Positions 36,123 to 45,157 of a stretch of 64,000 nt of DNA are shown here, one piece after another. Position 1 is the first letter of the stretch, and each line of letters opens with the position of its first letter. Source of the DNA: Rhizosphaericola mali (GTDB taxonomy: Bacteria; Bacteroidota; Bacteroidia; Chitinophagales; Chitinophagaceae); the NCBI RefSeq assembly GCF_004337365.2, contig NZ_CP044016.1:4197507-4261506 (forward strand), given 5' to 3'. The notes under the pieces were generated by a model that was not told where the DNA came from, searched no databases, and was given only the letters and a program-made list of their open reading frames with translations. The position numbers were made by a program, and so were the translations under genes.

Positions 36123-37157
36123 ATGTTTATGTTAAAGAAATATTTTCCAATTTTAGGTTTATGTGCCATCATCGCATTGCCTTCTTGTATCCAATCATCT
36201 CAAGCAGAAAATCATTCTTTTCAGTTTTTTGAAAAATATGTAACTGAGACCATTGATACAAAACAATTTCCTTCCAACTCATTTACCAAAGTCAATTCTG
36301 CAACTCCTGGCGGCAATATTGAAGTACTAGGGGATGCAGGTGCTCAGAGTTCCGTGGAAGTAATTGCTAGTAGTAACAAATATTCTGGTGCCGAATTGAA
36401 ACAAAAGATTGCAGAAATTTATGATTTAAATGTAAGTGTTTCAAATGGTGAGCTATTTGCGCAAGCCAAGATTAAATCAGAAATTAAGAAATTGTCTAAC
36501 ACACATATTTCTATCAATTTTAAATTACATGTTCCTAATGCGGTTTCCACGTCTTTAAAAACAAGTGGCGGTAATTTGCACTTAGCTTCTCTACGTGGAG
36601 ATCAAGATTTCGCAACTTCTGGCGGTAATATTGCATTTGAAGATATACACGGTATGATTAATGGTCGTACTTCTGGTGGCAATATCGTATTTAAAAATGT
36701 GGATAATACAGTCAAAGTTTCTACGAGTGGCGGCAATATTCTTGCGGAAAATGCAAATGGTAATTTGCAACTAACGACAAGTGGTGGCAATATTTCAGGT
36801 GAAAATCTAACAGGAAGTTTTGATGTTGTGACGAGTGGCGGTAATATTGCGTTGAATCAACTTGCTGGAAAGGTCGACGGTAGCACAAGTGGCGGACAGA
36901 TTACCGTTTCTATGAGACAAATCTCTGGTGATATTCAATTGCGTAATTCAGGTGGTGGTATTTCCTTGACAGTACCCAAAAATACGGCAGCAAATGTTCA
37001 ATTTGTCGGAGAGAATTTAGATGGAATTAAAAATCATATGGAAAATTTCAGTGGTAATCTTTCCAAAAAAACGATTTCTGGTAAAATAAATGGCGGTGGT
37101 AATTCCAATATTAATGTTTCTTCCTCTGGTGGTAGCATACAATTCAATCAATTATAG
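36123..37157 (+). CDS. DUF4097-like repeat lipoprotein (TSGGNI beta-solenoid)
   Basis: 344 residues. Lipoprotein signal ending ALPSC near residue 22. From about residue 140 the motif (S/T)SGGN(I/L) recurs six times at 17-21-residue spacing, with degenerate copies before (TPGGNIEV) and after (TSGGQI, NSGGGI, SSGGSI), giving a beta-solenoid or head-domain fold like DUF4097 and GIN-domain adhesin-like proteins. Surface or periplasmic location likely; function unknown. The repeats are in-frame protein repeats, visible in DNA at about 54-63 bp spacing. Bounded by terminators on both sides. Confidence 0.82.
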   Translation: MFMLKKYFPILGLCAIIALPSCIQSSQAENHSFQFFEKYVTETIDTKQFPSNSFTKVNSATPGGNIEVLGDAGAQSSVEVIASSNKYSGAELKQKIAEIYDLNVSVSNGELFAQAKIKSEIKKLSNTHISINFKLHVPNAVSTSLKTSGGNLHLASLRGDQDFATSGGNIAFEDIHGMINGRTSGGNIVFKNVDNTVKVSTSGGNILAENANGNLQLTTSGGNISGENLTGSFDVVTSGGNIALNQLAGKVDGSTSGGQITVSMRQISGDIQLRNSGGGISLTVPKNTAANVQFVGENLDGIKNHMENFSGNLSKKTISGKINGGGNSNINVSSSGGSIQFNQL

Positions 37158-37177
37158 TTGTATTTGTTTTTGAAATA

Positions 37178-37220
37178 AGCAATAAGACCGAATTCTTCAG
37201 AATTCGGTCTTATTGCTTTT
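37178..37220 (+). terminator. Terminator after the DUF4097-like gene
   Basis: Long stem AGCAATAAGACCGAATTCT / AGAATTCGGTCTTATTGCT with a 2-nt loop, then a T-run. Its core GACCGAATTCT is repeated in the terminator at 38545-38608. Confidence 0.85.
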
Positions 37221-37236
37221 GTGGGATTTTATCGCT

Positions 37237-37244
37237 TATATTTG
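37237..37244 (+). promoter_or_regulatory. -7 element upstream of the alpha/beta hydrolase gene
   Basis: TATATTTG matches TAnnTTTG, 31 bp before ATG 37276. A TTTG at 37218-37221 is only 15 bp away, shorter than ideal. Confidence 0.35.
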
Positions 37245-37275
37245 AAAATCTCCTTATTAAAACTATCAGACTTTT

Positions 37276-38556
37276 ATGCGCCTTTTCACCAAATATTTAT
37301 ATGTCGTAGTCTTTGTTTTCATTAGTTCTAAAAATTATGCGCAACAAGGTATTTTCCAATTAGTTAATATTGAGAAATACCAAGGCAAAGAATTTATATT
37401 GGAAGGAAAGATTTTTTATGCAAATAAATTGGCTAATAATTCATTTGCTGTATTAACTGCTATTTTTGTAGATAGGAATAGCAAAACTATAAAAACGCCC
37501 ATTTACAACGATGATGCAGGTGCGTTTTACCAACCCAATGCTTGGGGTAATTACCAATTGACGGGTAAGATAGATAAAAAAGCGATGATTATGGGAATCG
37601 GTGCGGCTATTGGTGGGAATGGAAATTATTATTTCGATGATTTCAAGCTATCCGTAAAAGATGGAAAAGATACGATTGAGATTCCATTGAAAAATGCAAG
37701 TTTTGAAAGTGATTCTCTGAAAGAATGGAGAACAGAAAATTTAGAAAAAAATTCAACGGTTGCACTTTCCACAGAAAAAACATTTACAGGAAAACAATCT
37801 TTATTTTTCAATAATGGTCTAAAAGGAAAAGAGGTTTTCGGCAGTAATGCAACTATTGGAAAATATATGGACGTAAATGGTGTAAAATTATATTATGAAA
37901 TATATGGAAAAGGCGAACCTCTTCTGCTGATTCATGGCAATAATTCCTTCATGGGGGATTTTGACAGGCAGATAGATACTTTACGTAAAAGATTTATGGT
38001 AATTGGTTTGGATAGTAGGGGACAAGGTAATTCCACTGGAGATACAACCAGATTGACTTATGAATTAATGGCGGAGGATGTCAATGCTTTTTTGGATAAA
38101 TTAAATTTGAAAAATGTGAATATTTTAGGATGGAGTGATGGCGGTAATATTGCCTTGATACTGGCAATGCATCATCCTGATAAAGTCAAGAAAATGGCAA
38201 TTATGGGTTCCGTTTTGTTTAATGATGATACTTCTGTAGATCCCGTCATTAATAAATTAATACATAAACAGGTAAGAGAAATGGACGATAAACATATGGC
38301 CCATACAGACATGAATTATCGACTAAAAATGTTGTTACTGACAGAGCCACATATACATCCTGATTCTTTGGAGAAAATTAAAGCGCCGACTTTAGTTATG
38401 GCTGGTCAATATGACGTGATAAAAGAGAAACACACGCAACTTATCGCTGAGAAAATTCCCAATAGTAAATTAGTAATATTCAAAGGTGCGGATCATGAAG
38501 CCCCAGAGAAAATTCCTGGATTATTTAATAAAACGATTCTTGATTTTTTCGAATAA
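37276..38556 (+). CDS. Secreted alpha/beta hydrolase with an N-terminal beta domain
   Basis: 426 residues. Signal peptide about 1-22 (ending NYAQ). N-terminal domain about 25-190 resembles a carbohydrate-binding-like beta-sandwich (NGNYYFDDFKLSVKDGKD; FESDSLKEW). The hydrolase domain about 195-426 has the oxyanion motif LLLIHGNNS, nucleophile elbow GWSDGGN, acid in VMAGQYDVI, and His in KGADHEAPE, so the triad is complete. Substrate unknown; an esterase or lactonase is possible. Flanked by two terminators that share a core. Confidence 0.85.
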   Translation: MRLFTKYLYVVVFVFISSKNYAQQGIFQLVNIEKYQGKEFILEGKIFYANKLANNSFAVLTAIFVDRNSKTIKTPIYNDDAGAFYQPNAWGNYQLTGKIDKKAMIMGIGAAIGGNGNYYFDDFKLSVKDGKDTIEIPLKNASFESDSLKEWRTENLEKNSTVALSTEKTFTGKQSLFFNNGLKGKEVFGSNATIGKYMDVNGVKLYYEIYGKGEPLLLIHGNNSFMGDFDRQIDTLRKRFMVIGLDSRGQGNSTGDTTRLTYELMAEDVNAFLDKLNLKNVNILGWSDGGNIALILAMHHPDKVKKMAIMGSVLFNDDTSVDPVINKLIHKQVREMDDKHMAHTDMNYRLKMLLLTEPHIHPDSLEKIKAPTLVMAGQYDVIKEKHTQLIAEKIPNSKLVIFKGADHEAPEKIPGLFNKTILDFFE

Positions 38557-38608
38557 AATAAAAGGACCGAATTCTACAGAATTCGGTCCTTTTATTTTAT
38601 TCGAAAAA
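38545..38608. terminator. Bidirectional terminator: perfect 31-bp inverted repeat
   Basis: Arms 38545-38575 and 38578-38608 are perfectly complementary with a 2-nt spacer. It overlaps the hydrolase stop codon and ends 5 bp before the convergent lipid-kinase stop. Core GACCGAATTCT-AC-AGAATTCGGTC is shared with 37178-37220. Far longer than needed for termination. Confidence 0.85.
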
Positions 38609-38613
38609 TCTAT

Positions 38614-39579
38614 CTAGCAAATCAATCTAAAACAATCTTTGATAATGGTTGCTTCCAATTCATCAGAAGTTTCAACAGGCTCTCCGTCAATATGCAAAGG
38701 AGCATGCATCAAATTTTTGATTTTGATAGATGGCGTTTGGAAATAAAGGATATTTTTCTGAGAAATGTCTTCTACCAATTTTTGTAATTTATTATTACCG
38801 CGTATTTGTTTCAATACCGCAAATGGCAATTCTGCCTTATTCATTTTTTGAACAATCACAATATCTAAAAGTCCATCATTTAAAGAAGCTTGTGGTGCAA
38901 TCGTGAAATTATTACCAAATTGATTGCTATTGGCAATACTTATGAAAAATGCACTTGAAAATACGGAAAAATTATCCACCGAAATCTCAAATTGATAAGG
39001 TTGAGCTTTGAAAAAATTGATAATACTTTGTTGTGTATAAGTCAATAAACCGCGATGTGATTTTTGTGCAAAATCATGTGCCACTGCGGCATCGAAACCC
39101 AAACCACTCAACATGCATGAAAATTGTCCATTGATACGAAATGCATCGATCATTTTGGACGGGCCTTCTAATATTAATTCAAATGCCGCTTTGGGCTTGG
39201 ATGGAATTCCCGCTGTATTTGCTAAGCCATTTCCACTTCCAAAAGGAATGATACCAAATCGTACATTTTTATTCTGATATAGTGCACCTACAACTTGATT
39301 GACGGTACCATCGCCACCGATGATAACAATGTCCGTAATACCTTCATCTATAATCTTATCGTTGAGATAATCATAATTGCCCAAGGCATTGGTTTCTAAA
39401 AATTCAAAAGCCAGTTTTTTTTCCGTACTGATCTTTTTGATAACTTTTATAAGAGATTCCTTTTTATCCGTTCCAGATACTGGATTGACGAGATAAACAA
39501 ATTTTCTTTCTTCCAATTTCGGGTTTTTATTTTTCTGTTCTATTCTATTTACTTTCAAATCCGCTACAAGACTTTCCAT
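38614..39579 (-). CDS. Diacylglycerol/lipid kinase family protein (YegS/DagK-like)
   Basis: 321 residues of the DAGK-catalytic/NAD-kinase-like fold. Motifs: IIGGDGTVNQVVGAL (about 81-95), FGIIPFGSGNGLANTAGIP (about 108-126) and the C-terminal MHAPLHIDGEP. These bind ATP and lipid in bacterial lipid kinases such as YegS and DgkB. Probably cytoplasmic, acting at the inner membrane; lipid substrate not known. Divergent from the next gene with a 226-bp intergenic region. Confidence 0.9.
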   Translation of the reverse strand: MESLVADLKVNRIEQKNKNPKLEERKFVYLVNPVSGTDKKESLIKVIKKISTEKKLAFEFLETNALGNYDYLNDKIIDEGITDIVIIGGDGTVNQVVGALYQNKNVRFGIIPFGSGNGLANTAGIPSKPKAAFELILEGPSKMIDAFRINGQFSCMLSGLGFDAAVAHDFAQKSHRGLLTYTQQSIINFFKAQPYQFEISVDNFSVFSSAFFISIANSNQFGNNFTIAPQASLNDGLLDIVIVQKMNKAELPFAVLKQIRGNNKLQKLVEDISQKNILYFQTPSIKIKNLMHAPLHIDGEPVETSDELEATIIKDCFRLIC

Positions 39580-39608
39580 ATAATTTATTCAAATGACAAC
39601 AAAAGTTA

Positions 39609-39632
39609 ATGTGTGTAAATCGTATCACACAT
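39609..39632. promoter_or_regulatory. Inverted repeat ATGTGTG-N10-CACACAT
   Basis: Seven-bp arms separated by 10 bp in the divergent region between the lipid kinase and acyltransferase-like genes; CRP/FNR-like in size but not a match to the TGTGA-N6-TCACA consensus. The remainder of this 226-bp gap shows nothing else. Confidence 0.25.
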
Positions 39633-39805
39633 ACTTATATTCAAAACAGCAGATGGTCTAAAAGGTTTGAATAAAAGCGGGGCAAAAATAGCCAAATTTG
39701 GAAAGTAAATTGTCAATCTAATTGTCATATTATCATCAAGTTAGATTTTTAACTTTACTCTCGTTAATAAATTATAATTTAGCCAGAATTTTAAGGAAAA
39801 TTTAT

Positions 39806-40939
39806 ATGTCACAGCCGAAAGACCGATTTCTTTCATTAGATGTATTTAGAGGTTTGATCGTTGGATTTATGATTATTGTCAATATGCCGGGCAATCCAGA
39901 GACAACCGTCCCTGCATTGACTTTTGCTAATTGGAATAGTTTTACACCTGCCGATCTGATCTATCCTGCTTATATTTTTTGTGTAGGTATTGGGCTCTTT
40001 TTTTCCTTAAAAGAATGGCAAGAAATGCATAGCAAAGGCCGTGTGTTTTTGATTATTTTACGGCGGTCTATTTTGATGTTTTTGATCGGATTACTTATCA
40101 ATTGGTTTCCCTTTTTTCAGATAGATTTGGAGTCGGGGGAGAAAATATTTACACCATTTTCACAGGTTCGTATTTGGGGATTTTTACAAAGATTAGGCGT
40201 TTTGTATTTCATAACTTCTTGCCTTTTATTATTTACCAATCTTCGTGTAACATTGGCGTTAGGCGTTTTATTTTTGGTGGGGTATTGGCCAGTTCTATAT
40301 TTCGGAGGCAAATTTCCCAATCCCTATTCCATCCGTCACAATCTTGTTTTGCATATAGATAAATTAATGATTGGAACGGATCATTTGGATCAAAGTCCCA
40401 TCGTTCCATTTGAAGAATTTGGATTTTTGAGTACGTTTCCTGCATTTGCCAATATAATTGCAGGATTCTTAACCGCGAGAATAATTTTCAAGAAAAAAAT
40501 TACATACGAAACATTGACTTTAATTTTAATTTCGGGATTTATGTTGATGTCATTGGCATATATCTGGAACAATGTTTTGCCGGTGAATAGAAAATTATGG
40601 ACAAGTAGTTTTGCTGTTGAGTCAATTGGTTTGTGTTTGTCTATTTTGGCAATTATCATTTACGTAGTTGACAAAATACACTACACGAAAGAAGCTAATT
40701 TTTTCCGAGTATTTGGACGCAATCCATTAGTCGCATATATCTTGTCGATGACTATGACGATTCCATTGCAATTGATAGAAGTCGAACCAGGGTTATCTAT
40801 TTCCAATTGGTTGTATATCAATGTATTTAGCTATGCTTCTGCCTATATTGGATCTTTTTTACAAGCCGCATTATTCATGTTTATTATTTGGTTGATCTGT
40901 CGCTTGCTTGATCGAAAAGGAGATTATCTTACTTTGTAA
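39806..40939 (+). CDS. HGSNAT/DUF5009-like membrane acyltransferase family protein
   Basis: 377 residues with about ten membrane helices. The N-terminal RFLSLDVFRGLIVGFMIIVN and following ADLIYPAYIFCVGIG are typical of the heparan-alpha-glucosaminide N-acetyltransferase-like/DUF5009 family. Start ATG 39806 (MSQPKDR); the frame extends 84 bp upstream only via a TTG. A role in acetylating cell-envelope sugars is family-based inference. Its last 11 bp overlap the convergent next gene. Confidence 0.82.
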   Translation: MSQPKDRFLSLDVFRGLIVGFMIIVNMPGNPETTVPALTFANWNSFTPADLIYPAYIFCVGIGLFFSLKEWQEMHSKGRVFLIILRRSILMFLIGLLINWFPFFQIDLESGEKIFTPFSQVRIWGFLQRLGVLYFITSCLLLFTNLRVTLALGVLFLVGYWPVLYFGGKFPNPYSIRHNLVLHIDKLMIGTDHLDQSPIVPFEEFGFLSTFPAFANIIAGFLTARIIFKKKITYETLTLILISGFMLMSLAYIWNNVLPVNRKLWTSSFAVESIGLCLSILAIIIYVVDKIHYTKEANFFRVFGRNPLVAYILSMTMTIPLQLIEVEPGLSISNWLYINVFSYASAYIGSFLQAALFMFIIWLICRLLDRKGDYLTL

Positions 40940-42032
40940 ATGCTTTGTTTTTGGTGATATAATGTCGCGCTCCACGAACAAGCATCAGACTTTTACGCAA
41001 ATTTTGTTTCAATTGTAATTTGACAATTTGCCCCATCGTTTTTGCTTTTAAGAAACTCGTTATTTTGAAATGATCCGCCAATTGGACTTTTAATTGGTCA
41101 ATTTTTTCCTGTGGTGCCAATTTCTCATGAATCATTACATCCAATAATTCTTTGATCTGATACCGCTCTGTTATAATACGAAATACAATTCTGGCACGTT
41201 CTTCCGCTTGATATTGGGCTAAAGATTCTTGGTTAAATTCTTCTAATGCCATATTTACAATCTGCTGATTTTCAATAAAGAACTGAGGCAAATACATATT
41301 TTTTCGCCCTTCATAAGATTGCTGGTCAAAGTCAATTGCTCTGATACGATATTGTACGCCATCGATGTCGGGAGGCATTTCCACAACATAATTATACGAA
41401 CGCATATCACCTAAAAGACGTACAAAACAGCGTTCGTTAAACTTGACAAACTCTTTCAAAAAACGCAAGGGATTGGGCATCGTGGGCAAAATATCGCGTA
41501 CGAAAATGTCACCTGGAATGCCTGGAATATGCTCTTCGATTAAAGTTTGTCCATTGGTAAAATAATTTAACCGATTGGGTGAAAGTAAATGCTCTAATTC
41601 CAAACCGTAAATACGGCTGGCATCTGCTTTTTTTACATAGAAATGATCGTAATTGGCATTATACTTATTGATAATCCGTACACGGAATGGTTGACTATTT
41701 CCAAAACCGCAAAACTCTATTTGTGCCACTTCCAAATGATTGGCAAAACTCAAATCTCCTTCCGTCTTCAAAATCGCATAGCATTTAACCAGACCATCAT
41801 TGATGTATTCCCATTCTCGTAAGTCATAAGATACTTTTTCCCAATGTGTATCAATTCCATTTTCATCAAAAATGGGCAGCGCATATGTGAAATGCAGTAA
41901 ATCATCGTAACTAATAGAAAGGTCTACTTCGCGACCATATTTAATTAAATAATCACGCAACCTATTTTCAATCGGATAGGGAATTTTTTTCTTAGAAGGT
42001 TTGTTGAGCTCGCCAGAATCCAGTGTATTCAT
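40929..42032 (-). CDS. Conserved hypothetical protein with kinase-like signature
   Basis: 367 residues, soluble, no signal peptide. I do not recognise a named family. FVRLLGDMRSYNYVVEMP followed about 15 residues later by YRIRAIDFDQQSYEG resembles the catalytic xGDx4N loop and DFD/DxD metal motif of aminoglycoside-phosphotransferase and HipA-like kinases, although the catalytic His is replaced by Leu. The C-terminus is basic and helical (KAKTMGQIVKLQLKQNLRK). It lies 24 bp after a cytochrome c gene on the same strand. Confidence 0.7.
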   Translation of the reverse strand: MNTLDSGELNKPSKKKIPYPIENRLRDYLIKYGREVDLSISYDDLLHFTYALPIFDENGIDTHWEKVSYDLREWEYINDGLVKCYAILKTEGDLSFANHLEVAQIEFCGFGNSQPFRVRIINKYNANYDHFYVKKADASRIYGLELEHLLSPNRLNYFTNGQTLIEEHIPGIPGDIFVRDILPTMPNPLRFLKEFVKFNERCFVRLLGDMRSYNYVVEMPPDIDGVQYRIRAIDFDQQSYEGRKNMYLPQFFIENQQIVNMALEEFNQESLAQYQAEERARIVFRIITERYQIKELLDVMIHEKLAPQEKIDQLKVQLADHFKITSFLKAKTMGQIVKLQLKQNLRKSLMLVRGARHYITKNKAFTK

Positions 42033-42056
42033 ATCAATCGTTATTGAACCGTATTG

Positions 42057-42479
42057 TTATTTTTTTGTACGCAAAGATAGAATGTATTTTGCCATAGCAG
42101 TACCATCTTGGGGTGTAAGATTGGGGTGTGGCGTCATGACTTGCGTACCGTATATCCCGCTGCTACCCATTTTGATACTTTGGTATAAGTTGTTGATATT
42201 TCCTTCATTCGTTTCGTATTTATTGGCAATCGTAACGAATGCGGGACCGACCAATTTCTCATTTATTTTGTGGCAAGTGAGACAGTCATTGGACGTTACC
42301 AGATTTGCACCTTCTTTATATTCTGCTGGAACGTCGTTACCTGCTGTATTAATTAATTGATTGGTAGATTTAGTACTGTCGTCGACTTTATTTCCTTTCG
42401 CGTTGCTATTTACTCCGTTGCACGCCATAATGGAAACACAAGCACAAAAAATGGCGAAACTGATAATACGTTTTTTCAT
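42057..42479 (-). CDS. Class I c-type cytochrome, probable lipoprotein
   Basis: 140 residues. Signal peptide with a lipobox-like IMAC near residue 20, a linker, then a mono-haem domain: CLTCH haem-binding motif near residue 65 and a distal Met in TQVMTPHPNLTPQDGTAMAKYILSL. It resembles small cytochromes c551/c552 that shuttle electrons to oxidases, or the cytochrome c domains that pair with FAD-dependent dehydrogenases. It begins 75 bp after the aminotransferase gene and is likely co-transcribed with the downstream kinase-like gene. Confidence 0.9.
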   Translation of the reverse strand: MKKRIISFAIFCACVSIMACNGVNSNAKGNKVDDSTKSTNQLINTAGNDVPAEYKEGANLVTSNDCLTCHKINEKLVGPAFVTIANKYETNEGNINNLYQSIKMGSSGIYGTQVMTPHPNLTPQDGTAMAKYILSLRTKK

Positions 42480-42553
42480 GGGATTATAAAATTTTACAAT
42501 TCTATGATAAAGTACAACAATTTCGCCAAATCGACCTAAATGATCTAAAAATT

Positions 42554-43807
42554 TTATTGTAATTGAGACAACGCTTTTTCTAATAAATCAAACATGGTAT
42601 CTAATTCGTCCATTTTACAAGTCCCTACGCTGATGCGGTACCAAGGAGAATTGGCATCCGAGCCAAAGGCAGAGAAAGGAACGATCGCTAATTTCGCTTG
42701 ATCTAATATGTAATTGGTAACATCTTCTTGCGTTGCTAATATTTTTCCGTCAAATGATTTTCCTACTAAGTCCAATTTTACAGTTAAATAAATTGCTGCT
42801 TGAGGATCAACTGCATCAACATTGTAACCTTTGGCTTTCAAATCTTGAAATCCTTTCGCCAATGCGTTTAAACGATCTTCAATTGCTGATTTGAATGAGG
42901 CAAACCAAGTGTCAATTGCGGAGTCATTTTTCAAATATTCTGCTACGGCTTGTTGCTCTGCCATCGGTGCCCAAGCTCCAATATGTGTCAACAAACTTTT
43001 CATTTTGCTAATCAAAACTTCTGGACCACAAGACCAGCCAACACGCACGCCCGTAGATGCAAATGATTTGGAAATACCATCTACAAAAACGGTATATTCT
43101 TTCATTTTTGGATCTATGTGAATCGGCGTAAGATGTTTTGTTTTTCCAAATGTCAAAGTCCAGTACATCTGATCAAAAAGCACAAATAATTTTTTTTCGT
43201 CTTCTGCACGGCGCGCATTTTCTTCCAATACCATTTCACAAATCGCTTTCAATTCACTTTCAGGTAAGGTTGTTCCTGTTGGATTTTGTGGCGTACAAAG
43301 ACAAATTAATCTTGCTTCTTGGATAAATGGACGAATAGCTTCCGCTTTTGGCATGAAATCATCTTCTGGAAAAGTTTCAATCAAGCAATGTTCTGCGCCG
43401 GTGATGTTACAATAGTGATTATTATTCCAAGATGGAGCAGCATAAATTACTTTGTCGCCTTTGTCCACCAAGGATTCAAATACAGTGAAAATGATGGGAC
43501 GTCCGCCACTAGCAATCATGATTTCGTTGGTATTGTAATCCAAACCTTCACGTGTTGCAAGAAATTGACTTACGGATTTACGTAATTCCAATACGCCATC
43601 GCCGGGAGGATAATTGGTAAAATGTGCTTGATATTTCTCCAAGATTAATTTTTCCAATTCTGTTGGAATTGGGAAAATACTTGGATCAAAATCTCCGATA
43701 GTAAAGTTGAATATTTTCTCTCCTTGCGCTTTTCTTACATTGATGGCATTACCCAGTTTTACAATTTCAGATCCTTGCATGGATTCTGCTAAATGGCTGA
43801 ATTTCAT
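42554..43807 (-). CDS. Class I/II pyridoxal-phosphate aminotransferase
   Basis: 417-residue fold-type I aminotransferase. LCTPQNPTGTTLPESE holds the conserved NPTG; the PLP lysine is in VDGISKSFASTGVRVGWSCGP; Arg in PWYRISVGT binds the substrate carboxylate. It resembles aspartate/aromatic aminotransferases. The amino-acid substrate cannot be assigned. Cytoplasmic. Confidence 0.9.
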   Translation of the reverse strand: MKFSHLAESMQGSEIVKLGNAINVRKAQGEKIFNFTIGDFDPSIFPIPTELEKLILEKYQAHFTNYPPGDGVLELRKSVSQFLATREGLDYNTNEIMIASGGRPIIFTVFESLVDKGDKVIYAAPSWNNNHYCNITGAEHCLIETFPEDDFMPKAEAIRPFIQEARLICLCTPQNPTGTTLPESELKAICEMVLEENARRAEDEKKLFVLFDQMYWTLTFGKTKHLTPIHIDPKMKEYTVFVDGISKSFASTGVRVGWSCGPEVLISKMKSLLTHIGAWAPMAEQQAVAEYLKNDSAIDTWFASFKSAIEDRLNALAKGFQDLKAKGYNVDAVDPQAAIYLTVKLDLVGKSFDGKILATQEDVTNYILDQAKLAIVPFSAFGSDANSPWYRISVGTCKMDELDTMFDLLEKALSQLQ

Positions 43808-43864
43808 CTATTTATATTTGAATGATCAAAGTGTTATCTACATTTCAAAACTGAAAATGTGCTA

Positions 43865-43872
43865 CAAATGTA
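43865..43872 (-). promoter_or_regulatory. -7 element upstream of the aminotransferase gene
   Basis: TACATTTG on the minus strand, exact TAnnTTTG match; leader of about 55 nt. No TTTG at the ideal distance. Confidence 0.35.
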
Positions 43873-43917
43873 AAATTTGATTTTAAATATATGGCGAGTA
43901 AAATAATCTCCTAAATA

Positions 43918-44460
43918 TTATTGTAGCGCCTGCTTAAATTGAATTACTCTATATGCATATGTAGAGATTGTCAAAGATTCAGTTCTTAGTTTTTGATAAT
44001 TTTCCATTCTAGCAATAGCTCGATTGGCTGTAGGAGAGGGCGATGGTAAAGTATAAGTAGGAATAAGGTTATCGGGAAATAATTTCTTAAAATACTTTTC
44101 AACAAATTTACTCGTAAATAGTATTTTTTTAAGGTTTTTCGTCAAACATTTTTCAATGCCAGCCTTGTTAAATTCTATAATTTTCAAATTGCTATCGCTA
44201 CAATTATTTTGTCTTCGCTCAATTTTATATAAAATATCTGTAAGAGAAATATTATGGAGCATACACAATTGCTTCTTTTGATCCAATGTATTGGTGGGAG
44301 TCTTGTAAATTTCTGAAAGTATCTGCCAAAAGTAATTTTTACCACTTCCTCCGTAATACCAATCGCCATAATCAGATCCATTAAAACAAGGAAAACTGCC
44401 AATAATTAATACGGTTGCATTTTCTGAATAAAACGATTCAAAAGGATGAATTTCTTCCAT
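43918..44460 (-). CDS. DNA-deoxyinosine/uracil-DNA glycosylase-like protein
   Basis: 180 residues of the uracil-DNA glycosylase superfamily. VLIIGSFPCFNG, then GGSGKNYFWQILSEIY resemble the GS.PG...Y......FW motif of family 6 hypoxanthine-DNA glycosylases, and LPSPSPTANRA corresponds to the C-terminal LPSTSPAN loop. It likely removes deaminated bases. Start ATG 44460 (MEEIHPFES); an upstream TTG would add two residues. Confidence 0.8.
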   Translation of the reverse strand: MEEIHPFESFYSENATVLIIGSFPCFNGSDYGDWYYGGSGKNYFWQILSEIYKTPTNTLDQKKQLCMLHNISLTDILYKIERRQNNCSDSNLKIIEFNKAGIEKCLTKNLKKILFTSKFVEKYFKKLFPDNLIPTYTLPSPSPTANRAIARMENYQKLRTESLTISTYAYRVIQFKQALQ

Positions 44461-44583
44461 ATACAAAGATTTTCAAAAAAGAAGATAATGGCAATAACTG
44501 TTTAAAAGATAAAAGCTACAAAATGGCTAAATTCAATTAGCAAGTATTTCTACATTTATAGAAGATGTATTACGAATTTAAAA

Positions 44584-45093
44584 TTAAATGATGATTCCAT
44601 TATATTTAAAAACAATCATTTTGGCTCCTTTTAAAAAAGATTGAATATCGCTGTCAGATTTAGCATTTGTATTTTCTAATTCAAAATAATATTCGTCGGG
44701 ATTGGTTCTGCTGTTCAGCGCATTTTCAATCTTATTCGAAGATTTATTTGAATTAGTTGGGTAAATCCAAAATTGATATTTTCTGATATATGTATTTGTA
44801 CTTATAATTTCTCGGAGTTCACTTATCTTAATTTTTCCAATTTTATTGACAGAATAAGGATTGATTAAACCACTTGATAAAACTGCTTTAAGGTCAATAC
44901 TTATTTTGGGATGAAATTCTATAATTCCATTATTTATAAAAATAATTTTGTCTGAATAAATTTTGATGTCATCATTGTTAATTCTTGGTAAAATCTTGCA
45001 ACAATTATTACTAAAAGAATCTGCATCATTCATTTTTTGTGCAAAATTGGAAATTGAAATGCAACAGAAAAATATACATAGCAAAAAATTCAT
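44584..45093 (-). CDS. Secreted protein of unknown function
   Basis: 169 residues. Signal peptide MNFLLCIFFCCISISNFAQ, then a soluble domain with no family I recognise; IKISELREIISTNTYIRKYQFWIYP and DIQSFLKGAKMIVFKYNG are the most structured parts. Start ATG 45093; a TTG two codons earlier is not needed. Rather AT-rich with Asn and Lys, as common in small accessory genes. Placed between a DNA glycosylase and msrB. Confidence 0.65.
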   Translation of the reverse strand: MNFLLCIFFCCISISNFAQKMNDADSFSNNCCKILPRINNDDIKIYSDKIIFINNGIIEFHPKISIDLKAVLSSGLINPYSVNKIGKIKISELREIISTNTYIRKYQFWIYPTNSNKSSNKIENALNSRTNPDEYYFELENTNAKSDSDIQSFLKGAKMIVFKYNGIII

Positions 45094-45115
45094 CCTCAAT
45101 TAATTTTAGTCTTAC

Positions 45116-45157
45116 TAAAAATAAAACGAGAAGCAATAGCCTCTCGTTTTATTTTAC
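45116..45157 (-). terminator. Terminator after msrB
   Basis: Arms AAAATAAAACGAGA (45118-45131) and TCTCGTTTTATTTT (45142-45155), 10-nt loop. It overlaps the last codon of msrB, and reads as hairpin plus U-rich tail on the minus strand. Confidence 0.75.

Noticed and set aside
36541-37140. Regular repeats at about 60-bp spacing as a possible CRISPR or satellite
   Set aside because: They stay in frame with the TSGGNI protein motif, differ at wobble positions, and fall inside one lipoprotein gene.
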